Assembly (NCBI RefSeq): GCF_001705435.1
Contig: NZ_MDEN01000064.1
Location: 186,001 to 250,000 of the forward strand
Reading direction: 5' to 3'
From: Pseudomonas graminis
Lineage (GTDB): Bacteria > Pseudomonadota > Gammaproteobacteria > Pseudomonadales > Pseudomonadaceae
DNA: 64,000 bases
The position numbers were made by a program, and so were the translations under genes. Below are positions 1-8,223 of this stretch, in pieces. The first letter of the stretch is position 1; each line of letters starts with the position of its first letter. The notes under the pieces were generated by a model. The model worked only from the letters and a program-made list of their open reading frames with translations. It had not been told where the DNA came from and did not search any database.

Positions 1-149
1 TAAAAGTCGGCGATGCCGTGCCGCGTGGTGGCGTGGTCGGGCGTGTGGGTTCGACCGGTCGCGCGACGGGACCGCACATGCACTGGAACGTCAGCCTGAA
101 TGACGCGCGGGTGGATCCGGCCATTTTCATCAATGCGTTTCAGCCGTAA
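1..149 (+). CDS. M23-family peptidase, C-terminal end only (partial)
   Basis: The reading frame enters from the left edge (first complete codon at position 3) and stops at 147-149, so only the last 48 residues are visible. They contain GSTGRATGPHMHW; the HMH pair preceded by a glycine-rich turn is the C-terminal zinc-ligand motif of LytM/M23 peptidases, which cleave peptidoglycan cross-links or act as activators of amidases. The protein continues for six turns after the motif to DPAIFINAFQP, a usual ending for the periplasmic members. Whether the catalytic first half is intact cannot be seen. Confidence 0.8.
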   Translation, partial: KVGDAVPRGGVVGRVGSTGRATGPHMHWNVSLNDARVDPAIFINAFQP

Positions 150-184
150 CGATTTAGAGGGATGAGTAGCTCTGTAGGACCCCT

Positions 185-277
185 GTAGGACCCGCTTTAG
201 CCGGGAAGGCGTCAGGCGCTGCACTGCAAATCTGATGGCATGCGATCTGGCCCCTTCCCGGCTGAAGCCGGTCCTAC
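185..277. repeat. Pair of inverted REP-type palindromes
   Basis: GTAGGACC-CGCTTTAGCCGGGAAGG (185 onward) faces its inverted partner CCTTCCCGGCTGAAGCCGGTCCTAC (ending 277), about 40 bases apart. This is the typical arrangement of Pseudomonas repetitive extragenic palindromes, usually mobilised by RAYT transposases elsewhere in the genome. A second pair with the same core but the halves in opposite order lies at 33989-34060. Confidence 0.8.
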
Positions 278-441
278 CATTGGAACGGCCGGTACGTTCA
301 GACCGAATCGCACCAGCAATTAAATCGCGCACAGCATCAAAATCTCGCAATAGAATCTCAACCTGAAGTTTTTACCGGTTACTTCTCTCAATTTTTCCCA
401 ACCGCTTGCCAGCTTTCACCCCATTGGTTACGTTTGGCGAC

Positions 442-519
442 ATGAAAACCTCTCACACCCTCATTCTGATGCGTCAACATCGCTGCCTCTGCCTCGTCAG
501 TGCACGACTGCAAAGCTGA
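442..519 (+). CDS. Possible leader peptide upstream of leuA
   Basis: A 25-codon ORF ends 92 bases before the leuA start. It contains a compact Cys-Leu-Cys-Leu-Val run (CLCLVSARLQS) and six leucine codons in total. Leader peptides rich in the pathway's end product control several amino-acid operons by transcription attenuation, so this position and composition suggest a leuA leader. A GC hairpin (GGCCG, eight-base loop, CGGCC) lies between it and leuA at about 569-586, but no U-run follows. The leucines are not as densely clustered as in classical leaders and the ribosome binding site is weak. Confidence 0.4.
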   Translation: MKTSHTLILMRQHRCLCLVSARLQS

Positions 520-611
520 ACGCGGTGCCTCGACGCTCACCCGCAGTGCTACTCTCGCATCAACCGGCTGGCCGCCTTCTTTCGGCCCTGAGTACAACAA
601 GGATTATTCAC

Positions 612-2294
612 ATGACCATGCTCAAAGATCCCTCGACCAAGTACCGCGCCTTTCCTGTCATCGACCTGCCTGACCGCACCTGGCCTTCCAAGACCATCAC
701 TGCGGCGCCGATCTGGTGCAGTTCCGACTTGCGTGACGGTAACCAGTCGCTGATCGAGCCCATGGATGCGGTCAAAAAGCTGCGTTTCTGGAAGACCCTC
801 GTTCAAGTCGGCGTGAAGGAAATCGAAGCCTCCTTCCCTTCCGCGTCGCAAACCGATTTCGACTTTGTGCGCACGCTCATCGAAGACGGCCACATCCCCG
901 ACGACACCACGATTCAGGTGCTGACCCAGGCCCGCGAAGACCTCATCGCACGGACGTTCGAATCCCTGCGCGGCGCCAAAAAAGCCATCGTCCACCTGTA
1001 CAACGCCACCTGCCCGTCTTTCCGCCGCATCGTCTTCAACCAAGACAAAGCCGGCGTTAAAGCCATCGCCGTGAATGCCGCTCAGCTGTTCGTCAAATAC
1101 GCCGCCCTGCAGCCAGAAACCCAATGGCAGTTCGAGTACTCGCCTGAAACCTTCAGCGCCACCGAGCTGGAGTTCGCCAAGGAAGTCTGCGACGCCGTGA
1201 TCGAAGTGTGGAACGCGACGCCGCAGAACAAGGTGATCCTCAATCTGCCGGCAACCGTCGAAGTCGCCACCCCGAACATCTACGCCGACCAGATCGAATG
1301 GTTCTGCCGCAACATTTCACGCCGTGACAGCGTGATCATCAGCCTGCATACCCACAACGACCGAGGCACCGGCGTGGCGGCGACCGAGCTGGGCCTGATG
1401 GCCGGCGCGGATCGCGTTGAAGGCTGCCTGTTCGGCAACGGCGAGCGCACCGGCAACGTCGACCTGGTGACGGTCGCGCTGAACATGTACACCCAGGGCC
1501 TGAATCCACAGTTGGACTTTTCCGACATCGACGGCGTGCGCAAGGTCGTCGAGGAGTGCAACCAGATTCCCGTGCACCCGCGTCACCCGTATGTCGGCGA
1601 CCTGGTGCATACCGCGTTCTCCGGCTCCCACCAGGATGCGATCCGCAAGGGCCTCACCCAGCAGAAAGAACGCACGATGTGGGAAGTGCCGTACTTGCCA
1701 ATCGACCCGGCCGACATTGGCCGCAGCTACGAGGCGGTGATCCGCGTCAACAGCCAGTCGGGCAAGGGCGGGATCACTTACCTGCTGGAACAGGAATACG
1801 GTATTTCCCTGCCGCGTCGCATGCAGATCGAGTTCAGCCAAGTGGTTCAGGGCGAGACCGATCGACTGGGCCTTGAGATGACCGCTCAGCAGATCTACTC
1901 GCTGTTCAAGCGTGAATACCTGCAGGCCAACAAGCCGTACGCGCTGGTCAGCCATCGTCTGCAAGAAGAAAACGGCAACAGCGCAGTCGAAGTGGTCGTG
2001 ACCGGAATGAGCGACAGCGAAAGCAATCTGCGCTGGAAAGGCACCGGCAACGGCGCCCTGGAAGCGCTGGTTGCTGGTCTCCCGGTGTCAGCCGAGATCA
2101 TGGACTACAACGAACACGCCATCGGCGCAGGCACCACGGCCAAGGCCGCCGCTTACATCGAGTTGCGTGTGAACGGTGACCGGGCGGTGCATGGCGTCGG
2201 CATCGACGAAAACATCACCACGGCCAGCTTCAAGGCGCTGTTTAGCGCTCTCAATCGTGGCTTGCTGCAGGCTGAAGCGACAAAAGCGGCATAA
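612..2294 (+). CDS. leuA: 2-isopropylmalate synthase
   Basis: Condenses acetyl-CoA with 2-oxoisovalerate, the first committed step of leucine synthesis, in the cytoplasm. The 560-residue product is the long LeuA form. LRDGNQ at about residues 40-45 is the metal-binding and catalytic motif of the DRE-TIM metallolyase barrel, HTHND at about 246-250 supplies the two metal-ligand histidines, and GNGERTGN follows. The last roughly 130 residues fit the regulatory LeuA dimerisation domain that binds leucine. I chose the ATG at 612 (MTMLKDPSTKY), preceded by AAGGA, over an upstream start at 525 whose extension is not protein-like. It stands alone, with a terminator directly behind it and a possible leader peptide ahead. 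Confidence 0.97.
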   Translation: MTMLKDPSTKYRAFPVIDLPDRTWPSKTITAAPIWCSSDLRDGNQSLIEPMDAVKKLRFWKTLVQVGVKEIEASFPSASQTDFDFVRTLIEDGHIPDDTTIQVLTQAREDLIARTFESLRGAKKAIVHLYNATCPSFRRIVFNQDKAGVKAIAVNAAQLFVKYAALQPETQWQFEYSPETFSATELEFAKEVCDAVIEVWNATPQNKVILNLPATVEVATPNIYADQIEWFCRNISRRDSVIISLHTHNDRGTGVAATELGLMAGADRVEGCLFGNGERTGNVDLVTVALNMYTQGLNPQLDFSDIDGVRKVVEECNQIPVHPRHPYVGDLVHTAFSGSHQDAIRKGLTQQKERTMWEVPYLPIDPADIGRSYEAVIRVNSQSGKGGITYLLEQEYGISLPRRMQIEFSQVVQGETDRLGLEMTAQQIYSLFKREYLQANKPYALVSHRLQEENGNSAVEVVVTGMSDSESNLRWKGTGNGALEALVAGLPVSAEIMDYNEHAIGAGTTAKAAAYIELRVNGDRAVHGVGIDENITTASFKALFSALNRGLLQAEATKAA

Positions 2295-2317
2295 CTGCCG
2301 GCAATCATTCCTACGAT

Positions 2318-2355
2318 AAAAAAGGCCCTGAAGTGCAAGCTTCAGGGCCTTTTGT
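2318..2355. terminator. Bidirectional rho-independent terminator between leuA and the FlxA-like genes
   Basis: A run of As, then AGGCCCTGAAG, a six-base loop and CTTCAGGGCCT followed by TTTTG. The 11-bp stem with A and T tracts on either side can end transcription from leuA (plus) and from the converging FlxA-like gene (minus). Confidence 0.9.
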
Positions 2356-2370
2356 TTGAGCGCCGGATTA

Positions 2371-2778
2371 TCAGGCCGTGGTGTCGACTTTGACTTTCAT
2401 CAAGTTCAACAGGGACGCCTGCAATGCGCCCAGCTGCGCCATGGTCCCGGAAATCTGCTGCTGGATCGCCATGACCTGCGTGGCCTTCAATTCATCGGGT
2501 GTCTTGCTGCCCTGGATCGCGGCCAACTGAGCCTGCTGCTGCTGGAGCATTTTCTGGGTTTGCTGAATCTGCTCCTGCAACTGCTTGATCATCTCCTCCT
2601 TCATGCTCGGCGCGTCGCCTGACTCACTGGCGCCGGCCGCCTTGGAGTCGCCATACACATTGCCACGCAGCTCGACGCTGGCGGTCTTGGCATCGCTCTT
2701 GGTGGAGTCGTCAGTTTTGACGGCAGCCGTGAACACGCTGGAGTAAGCGCCCAACGAACTGGTGTTGATGGTGGTCAT
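2371..2778 (-). CDS. FlxA-like coiled-coil protein (copy 1)
   Basis: A 135-residue protein of unknown role. The N-terminus MTTINTSSLGAYSS is followed by a polar variable stretch and then, from about residue 68, by a Gln/Glu-rich coiled coil (EEMIKQLQEQIQQTQKMLQQQQ) that continues as a helical segment to the end. This arrangement matches the FlxA-like family; E. coli FlxA is expressed with the flagellar regulon, but its function is unknown. The start is fixed by AAGGAG six bases before the ATG at 2778. The neighbouring gene at 2904-3344 is a paralogue with the same ends and a different middle. No signal peptide or membrane segment is seen. Confidence 0.7.
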   Translation of the reverse strand: MTTINTSSLGAYSSVFTAAVKTDDSTKSDAKTASVELRGNVYGDSKAAGASESGDAPSMKEEMIKQLQEQIQQTQKMLQQQQAQLAAIQGSKTPDELKATQVMAIQQQISGTMAQLGALQASLLNLMKVKVDTTA

Positions 2779-2903
2779 GATGAACTCCTTATGAGGTGCA
2801 CTTTGTATCGGCCAGCGTACAAACATCTGAAGTCGGATTTATTGCAGACGCAAATACGCCCCACGACCGAGGTCATGGAGCGGTTTATGTTTGAATCAGT
2901 GAA

Positions 2904-3344
2904 TCAGGCGGTGGTGTTGATGCTGCCGGAATTCTGCAGTTGTAGAAGCGCCGCCTGCTCCGTGGACAGGCTGGCCGTCGTCGACGAGATCTGCCCTTGA
3001 ATGGCCATCACCCTTGCCGATTTCTCCTCATCGGAACCCGAACTTGCCTGAGCGGCAGCGAGTTGCTGTTGCTGCTCCTGCAGGCGCTTCTGGGTTTCCT
3101 TGATCTGCTCTTCCAGCTTCTCGATGGCCTGCTCGCTGGTGCTGGAAGAATCAGACGCGCCGCCTGCCCCACCGGCACCGCCAGCGCCACCCGCTGCAGT
3201 CGTTGTCGTCGATGCAGACACCGAAGTGGCATCTGTCGTGGTGGAGGTGTCGCTGTCTGCCGCCGTCGTCGTGGCGTCTTTCTTGACCGCCACGGTGAAG
3301 CTGGTGGAATACGAACTCAATGAGGATGTGCTGATGGTGGTCAT
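2904..3344 (-). CDS. FlxA-like coiled-coil protein (copy 2)
   Basis: Paralogue of the gene at 2371-2778: 146 residues starting MTTISTSSLSSYSTS and ending in the same kind of Gln-rich coiled coil (EEQIKETQKRLQEQQQQ) and helical tail. The middle is replaced by a low-complexity Thr/Ser/Ala stretch and a GGAGGAGGAGG run at about residues 58-68, as in a flexible linker. An AGGAG box lies seven bases before the ATG at 3344. The two genes are about 125 bases apart and probably arose by tandem duplication. The cytoplasmic location and helical character are visible; the function is not known. Confidence 0.7.
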   Translation of the reverse strand: MTTISTSSLSSYSTSFTVAVKKDATTTAADSDTSTTTDATSVSASTTTTAAGGAGGAGGAGGASDSSSTSEQAIEKLEEQIKETQKRLQEQQQQLAAAQASSGSDEEKSARVMAIQGQISSTTASLSTEQAALLQLQNSGSINTTA

Positions 3345-3402
3345 ACCGATCTCCTGTCTGGGTACAACCGCTATCGACCACTCGCCCACTAACTCTATGA
3401 CG

Positions 3403-4194
3403 TTACTGTATCTCGAATGTATCAGCGTCGAGACAGGCCGGGAATTTCTCGCGGTAGGCCGCCAGGCTCTGCGCTGACAGGCTGACCTGAAACACCCCGT
3501 CCGCCTCGCCGATGTTGAGCAGGCTCTCGCCCTGAAAATCCAGCACCTGGCTGTCGCCCGTGTAGGCGAAGCCCTTGCCATCAATCCCCACACGATTCAC
3601 CGCAGCGACGTAACACAGGTTCTCGATGGCGCGCGCCGGCAGCAAGCGGTTCCAGTGCAGACGGCGAGCACCCGGCCAGTTGGCGGTATAGAGCAGCAGA
3701 TCGGTGTTGTGGGCGTCACGGCTCCACACCGGAAAACGCAGGTCGTAGCAGATCAGCGGACGAATCCGCCAGCCCTTGAGCTCGAACTGCACCTGGCGCT
3801 CGCCCGGACTGTAATGCTCGTGCTCGCCGGCCATCCGGAACAGATGGCGCTTGTCGTAATGCAGCAGCTCGCCGTCCGGCCGCGCCCACAGCAAGCGATT
3901 GCGATGGCTGCCGTCAGCAGCGCGAATGATCACGCTGCCGGTCACCACGGCATCCAGTTGCCTGGCCTGCGCCAGTATCCACTGGGCAGTCGGGCCGTCT
4001 TCAGGTTCGGCCTGAGTTTCGGACGCCATGGTAAAGCCAGTGGTGAACATCTCCGGCAGGATCACCAGATCCGCGCCTTTGGCCTGGGCCAGCAGCTCTT
4101 CGAAGTGGGCGTGGTTCGCCGGGGCGTCGTGCCAGACCAACGTGGTCTGAACCAACGCGATATTCAGATTGGGCAGCGTACTCAGATCGCGCAT
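3403..4194 (-). CDS. Nitrilase-fold amidase, probable omega-amidase (YafV type)
   Basis: A carbon-nitrogen hydrolase of 263 residues with the Glu-Lys-Cys triad in context: PEMFTTGF (Glu), YDKRHLF (Lys) and LICYDLRFP (Cys). The family cleaves omega-amides of 2-oxo acids such as 2-oxoglutaramate and 2-oxosuccinamate. Its start overlaps the 3' end of the aminotransferase gene by 13 bases, so the two are translationally linked. Such transaminase plus omega-amidase pairs recycle the keto acid left when glutamine donates its amino group, as in methionine salvage. The substrate is inferred from the family and this pairing, not shown. Confidence 0.85.
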   Translation of the reverse strand: MRDLSTLPNLNIALVQTTLVWHDAPANHAHFEELLAQAKGADLVILPEMFTTGFTMASETQAEPEDGPTAQWILAQARQLDAVVTGSVIIRAADGSHRNRLLWARPDGELLHYDKRHLFRMAGEHEHYSPGERQVQFELKGWRIRPLICYDLRFPVWSRDAHNTDLLLYTANWPGARRLHWNRLLPARAIENLCYVAAVNRVGIDGKGFAYTGDSQVLDFQGESLLNIGEADGVFQVSLSAQSLAAYREKFPACLDADTFEIQ

Positions 4195-5330
4195 AGCTTC
4201 TCCGCCGCCAGACGCAGCGTCTCCTCACGCTTGGGGAAGCACAGCCGGATCAGGCGTTGGCCTTCGGGCGGATTCTGATAGAAAACCGAAATCGGAATGC
4301 TCGCCACGCCATGCTCGCGTGTCATCCACAGCGACATGTCGACGTCATTGAGGTCCGGGCGGATCTGCGAATAATCGACGAGCTGAAAGTACGTGCCGCT
4401 GGCGCGCGTGAAGGTGAAACGCGAGGCTTCCAGGCGATCACAGAAATAGTCGCGTTTGGCCTGATAGAACGCCGGCAGTTCCTCGACGTGTTCGGGGTGC
4501 GCTGCCATGAAATCGGCCAGCGCCCATTGAAGCGGTGTGACGCCGCAGAACGCAACGAACTGATGGATTTTCCGTGCCTCGGCGGTCAGTGCCGGGGGCG
4601 CAACGAGATAGCCTGTTTTCCAGCCCGTGACGTGGTAGGTCTTGCCGAACGAACTGACCACAAAGGCGCGCTGGTAGAGTTCGTCATGGGCCAGCACGCT
4701 GGCGTGCTGCAGGCCGTCAAACACCAGATGCTCGTAGACCTCGTCGCTGAGCACGTAAATGTCCCGGTCTCGGATCAACGCCGCCAGGCGATCCAGTTCG
4801 TCGCGGGTGATCAACGCGCCGCTCGGGTTGTGCGGCGTGTTGATGACGATCATTCGGGTGCGAGGGCTCAACGCGGCGCTGAGTTTTTCCCAGTCGATGG
4901 CGAAGTCGCCATCCTTGAGCTGCACATGCACTGTGCGCCCGCCGGCCAGTTCTACCGAAGGGGCATAACTGTCGTAGCACGGGTCGAAGACGATGACTTC
5001 ATCGCCGGCGCTCACAACAGTTTGGATGGCGCAGAAAATGGCATGGGTGGCGCCGGGGGTGATGGTGATTTCGCTGTCGACGCCGACCTGACGGCCGTAG
5101 CACCGCGCAATCTTCGCGGCGACTTGCTCGCGCAGCGCCGGCAGGCCGGCCATCGGCGCGTATTGATTGTTGCCGTCCATGACGCGGCGGCAAAGGGCTT
5201 CACGCAATGCGTCGGGCCCATCGAAATCGGGAAAACCCTGAGACAGATTGATCGCCCCGGTTTCGGCGGCAAGCTGAGACATCACAGTAAAAATGGTGGT
5301 GCCAACGTTCGGCAGTTTGCTGGTGATCAT
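4182..5330 (-). CDS. Methionine-type PLP aminotransferase (YbdL/KAT family)
   Basis: A 382-residue fold-type I aminotransferase. NLSQGFPDF near residue 28 and SSFGKTYHVTGWKTGY carry the substrate-binding region and the PLP lysine, and NTPHNPSG is the cofactor-contacting Asn motif. The family uses methionine, glutamine and aromatic amino acids as donors (YbdL, kynurenine aminotransferase/glutamine transaminase K). Overlap with the downstream omega-amidase gene supports a glutamine transaminase-omega-amidase route. The ATG at 5330 (MITSKLPNVG) is preferred to a longer frame beginning at 5417, because the usual family N-terminus begins here. Confidence 0.88.
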   Translation of the reverse strand: MITSKLPNVGTTIFTVMSQLAAETGAINLSQGFPDFDGPDALREALCRRVMDGNNQYAPMAGLPALREQVAAKIARCYGRQVGVDSEITITPGATHAIFCAIQTVVSAGDEVIVFDPCYDSYAPSVELAGGRTVHVQLKDGDFAIDWEKLSAALSPRTRMIVINTPHNPSGALITRDELDRLAALIRDRDIYVLSDEVYEHLVFDGLQHASVLAHDELYQRAFVVSSFGKTYHVTGWKTGYLVAPPALTAEARKIHQFVAFCGVTPLQWALADFMAAHPEHVEELPAFYQAKRDYFCDRLEASRFTFTRASGTYFQLVDYSQIRPDLNDVDMSLWMTREHGVASIPISVFYQNPPEGQRLIRLCFPKREETLRLAAEKLCAI

Positions 5331-5401
5331 GGGGGTTTTCCTGCTCCACTCCCGACACCTGAAGGGCGCGGGGACCCGCAGGATAGCCCAGATGTCGCGC
5401 A

Positions 5402-5428
5402 CAAAAAAAGGCGCCACTGGCGCCTTTT
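5402..5428. terminator. Bidirectional terminator between der and the aminotransferase gene
   Basis: Seven As, then GGCGCC, loop ACT, GGCGCC and TTTT. It lies directly behind der (minus strand) and before the aminotransferase start, so it probably ends der transcription. Confidence 0.85.
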
Positions 5429-5449
5429 CCGAGAAAGACCTCTACACGA

Positions 5450-6922
5450 TCAGCGCTTGTCGCGGCGCTTCTTGTCGGCCTTCTTGTGGTGCGACATCAT
5501 CCGACGCTTCTTGTTGACCTGGCGGTCGGTCAGCGTGTTCTTGTTGCCTTCATACGGGTTCTCGCCGCCCTTGAACTCGATGCGGATCGGCGTACCGACC
5601 AGCTTGAGCACGCGGCGATAGGTGTTCTCGAGATACCGGACGTACGACTTCGGCACTTTCTCGACCTGGTTGCCGTGGATCACGATCAACGGCGGGTTTG
5701 CGCCACCCAAGTGAGCGTAACGCAGCTTGATGCGGCGGCTGCCCACCATCGGCGGTGCGTGCTCGCTGACTGCGTCTTCCAGAATCTGGGTCAAACGGCT
5801 GGTCGGCCAACGGGTCACAGCGGATTTGAACGAGTTCTGCACCGACTGATACAGGTTACCCACGCCGGTGCCGTGCAGCGCCGAGATGAAGTGGATGTCG
5901 GCGAAGTCGACGAAGAACAACCGGCGCTCCAGCTCAACCTTCACGTAGTCGCGCTCGCTCGGCACCATGCCATCCCACTTGTTCAGCGCGATGACCAGGG
6001 CCCGACCGGATTCAAGGGCAAAGCCCAGCAGGTTGAGGTCGTGGTCGACGACGCCTTCGCGGGCGTCCATCACGAAGATCACCACGTTGGCGTCTTTGAT
6101 TGCCTGCAGGGTTTTCACCACGGAGAACTTTTCGACTTCTTCGTGGATCTTGCCGCGCTTGCGGACACCGGCGGTGTCGATCAGCGTGTACTTTTCTTCG
6201 TTGCGTTCGAACGGGATGTAAATGCTGTCGCGGGTAGTGCCCGGCTCGTCGTAGACGATGACCCGGTCTTCACCGAGCATCCGGTTGACCAGCGTCGACT
6301 TGCCGACGTTAGGGCGGCCGATGATCGCGATCTTGATGCCGTCCTTCTCACTCGGGCCGGGAATGCGCTTGGCTTCCTGACCTTCGGCGACGACTTCCTC
6401 TTCTTCGCCTTCTTCGACTTCGTCAGCGTCTTTCGGGAAATCGCGCAGGGCGATCTCGAGCATCTGCGTGATGCCTCGACCGTGAGCGCCGGCGACCGGA
6501 ATCGCGTCACCCATGCCCAGCGGTGCGAACTCGGCGCGGGCCATGTCAGGGTCGATGTTGTCGACCTTGTTGGCGACGACGTAGGACGTCTTGTTGCGCT
6601 TGCGCAGGTGCTCGCCAATCATCTGGTCGGCGGCCGTGAAGCCTGCTTTGGCGTCAACGAGGAACAACACGACATCGGCCTCTTCGATGGCCAGCAGCGA
6701 CTGCTCGGCCATTTTTTCGTCCATGCCGTGTTCGTCACCGGAGATACCGCCGGTGTCGATCAGGATGTAGGAGCGCCCTTGCCACTTGGCCTCACCGTAT
6801 TGGCGATCACGGGTCAGACCGGACAAGTCGCCGACGATGGCGTCACGAGTCCTGGTCAGGCGGTTGAACAAGGTGGACTTGCCGACGTTCGGTCGACCCA
6901 CCAGGGCGATTACGGGAACCAT
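5450..6922 (-). CDS. der: GTPase Der (EngA), ribosome assembly
   Basis: An essential GTPase that associates with the 50S subunit during assembly. The 490 residues hold two tandem Era-like G domains, each with a Walker A motif GRPNVGKS (about residues 9-16 and 201-208), DTGG/DTAG switch motifs and NKVD/NKWD base-recognition motifs, plus the C-terminal KH-like domain and a basic tail rich in Lys and Arg. An acidic linker (EEGEEEE) joins the G domains. The ATG at 6922 has GGAG seven bases upstream; the longer frame would need a GTG inside that ribosome site. It is the last gene of the rlmN-to-der series and lies behind a partial terminator that follows bamB. Confidence 0.97.
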   Translation of the reverse strand: MVPVIALVGRPNVGKSTLFNRLTRTRDAIVGDLSGLTRDRQYGEAKWQGRSYILIDTGGISGDEHGMDEKMAEQSLLAIEEADVVLFLVDAKAGFTAADQMIGEHLRKRNKTSYVVANKVDNIDPDMARAEFAPLGMGDAIPVAGAHGRGITQMLEIALRDFPKDADEVEEGEEEEVVAEGQEAKRIPGPSEKDGIKIAIIGRPNVGKSTLVNRMLGEDRVIVYDEPGTTRDSIYIPFERNEEKYTLIDTAGVRKRGKIHEEVEKFSVVKTLQAIKDANVVIFVMDAREGVVDHDLNLLGFALESGRALVIALNKWDGMVPSERDYVKVELERRLFFVDFADIHFISALHGTGVGNLYQSVQNSFKSAVTRWPTSRLTQILEDAVSEHAPPMVGSRRIKLRYAHLGGANPPLIVIHGNQVEKVPKSYVRYLENTYRRVLKLVGTPIRIEFKGGENPYEGNKNTLTDRQVNKKRRMMSHHKKADKKRRDKR

Positions 6923-6950
6923 GCGGCTCTCCACTTCGTTATTTCAGAAA

Positions 6951-6977
6951 ATACAAAAGCCGCTGCAAGGCAGCGGC
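6951..6977 (-). terminator. Terminator-like hairpin between bamB and der
   Basis: On the minus strand GCCGCTGC, loop CTT, GCAGCGGC is followed by TTTTGTATTTT. It has the features of a rho-independent terminator but sits just upstream of der in the same direction, so it could attenuate read-through from bamB rather than close the operon. Confidence 0.7.
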
Positions 6978-7071
6978 CGGAGTTCGGAGCGACGCCGAAG
7001 CGCCGCAGGCCCCATGGAAGCGGGGCCGCCTGAAGAAGCCGATACTCGACCGCCTCAAGCATAGACAGCCA

Positions 7072-8223
7072 CTACTTGATCGTCAGCGCTTCCAGCTTGC
7101 CGCTGTTGCCGAAGACGTAAATGGTGCTGCCGGAGACCAGCGGGCGAGCACGCAGGCCATCGCTGTCGATCTTTTCACGGGCGACGAAATGGCCATCGAC
7201 CTGGCTCAGCAGGTGCAGATAGCCTTCCATGTCACCGACCGCGACGTAGCTGGAGAACACTTCCGGCGCGCCGAGTTGGCGACGGGCCAGCGAGTCGTTG
7301 CTCCACAGACCGGTGGAAGAGCGCTCATCGATGCCTTCCACGGTGCCGTTGGCAAGCGAAACGTAAACGCTGCCGAAGCCCTGCGCCACACCCGAATAAC
7401 TCGAGGCATCACGCTGCCACAGCACACGACCGCTCTGCAGTTCCAGGCCGGCTACGCGGCCCTGATAGGTCGCGACATACAGCGTGTTGCCGGAAAGCAG
7501 CAAACCGCCGTCGATGTCGACCACGCGATCCAGCTCGGAACGACCTGTCGGAACGGCAACGCGCTGCTCCCAGGCCGGGACGCCGTTGTTGATGTCCAGC
7601 GCCACAACCTTGCCGGTCGACAGCCCAGCGATGGCCAACGAACTGGTGGCAATCGGTGCGCCGGTGCCCCGCAATGTCAGAACCGCAGGACTGCTCTCGT
7701 AGATCCAGCGCTGATCACCAGTGATGGCGTCATAACCGATAACCCGGTCATCCTGAGTCTGGGCAACCACGACACTGCCGTTGGTGGCCGGAGCGGACAG
7801 CACTTCGCTGGTCGCCTTGGCTTTCCACTTCTGCTCGCCAGTGGCTTCGTCGAGGACGATGACTTCGCCGCGCAACGTGCCCAGCATGACCAGACCGAAA
7901 CCTACGCCGACGGCGCCGGATACCGGTTGCTCAAGCTCTTTTTTCCAGACCACGTCGCCGTTGCTGCGGTTGATCGCCATGACCAGGCCGTTCGCATCGG
8001 CAGCGTAGATGTTCTCGCCGTCGATGGCCGGAACCAGCATGTTGTAGATGTCGCCCTGACCGTCACCGACGGAACGGCTCCACAACTTCTGCAGGGTCAC
8101 TTCTTGCTTGAAGTCGACGAGTTCTGCCGGTGGCAGCTCTTTTTTGCTGTTGCTGCTGCAACCCGCGGCCAGAATGGCCAGAGCCAGCAATGCTGCATGT
8201 TTCCAACGAATCACGTCACGCAT
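7072..8223 (-). CDS. bamB: Outer-membrane assembly lipoprotein BamB
   Basis: Component of the BAM complex that inserts beta-barrel proteins into the outer membrane. The 383-residue protein begins with a lipoprotein signal whose lipobox LAAGC places the acylated cysteine at about residue 22. The rest consists of PQQ-like beta-propeller repeats (for example DGENIYAADANGLVMAINRSNG and later copies with the same spacing of aromatic and Gly-Asp pairs). The start ATG overlaps the stop of the preceding yfgM-like gene by eight bases, indicating coupled translation. The place between yfgM and der is the usual one in gammaproteobacteria. Confidence 0.95.
   Translation of the reverse strand: MRDVIRWKHAALLALAILAAGCSSNSKKELPPAELVDFKQEVTLQKLWSRSVGDGQGDIYNMLVPAIDGENIYAADANGLVMAINRSNGDVVWKKELEQPVSGAVGVGFGLVMLGTLRGEVIVLDEATGEQKWKAKATSEVLSAPATNGSVVVAQTQDDRVIGYDAITGDQRWIYESSPAVLTLRGTGAPIATSSLAIAGLSTGKVVALDINNGVPAWEQRVAVPTGRSELDRVVDIDGGLLLSGNTLYVATYQGRVAGLELQSGRVLWQRDASSYSGVAQGFGSVYVSLANGTVEGIDERSSTGLWSNDSLARRQLGAPEVFSSYVAVGDMEGYLHLLSQVDGHFVAREKIDSDGLRARPLVSGSTIYVFGNSGKLEALTIK

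Noticed and set aside
5486..7033. A 515-codon plus-strand frame opposite der
   Set aside because: It is a shadow of der; the text is Val/Asp/Gln-rich with no motif, whereas der has both G domains intact.
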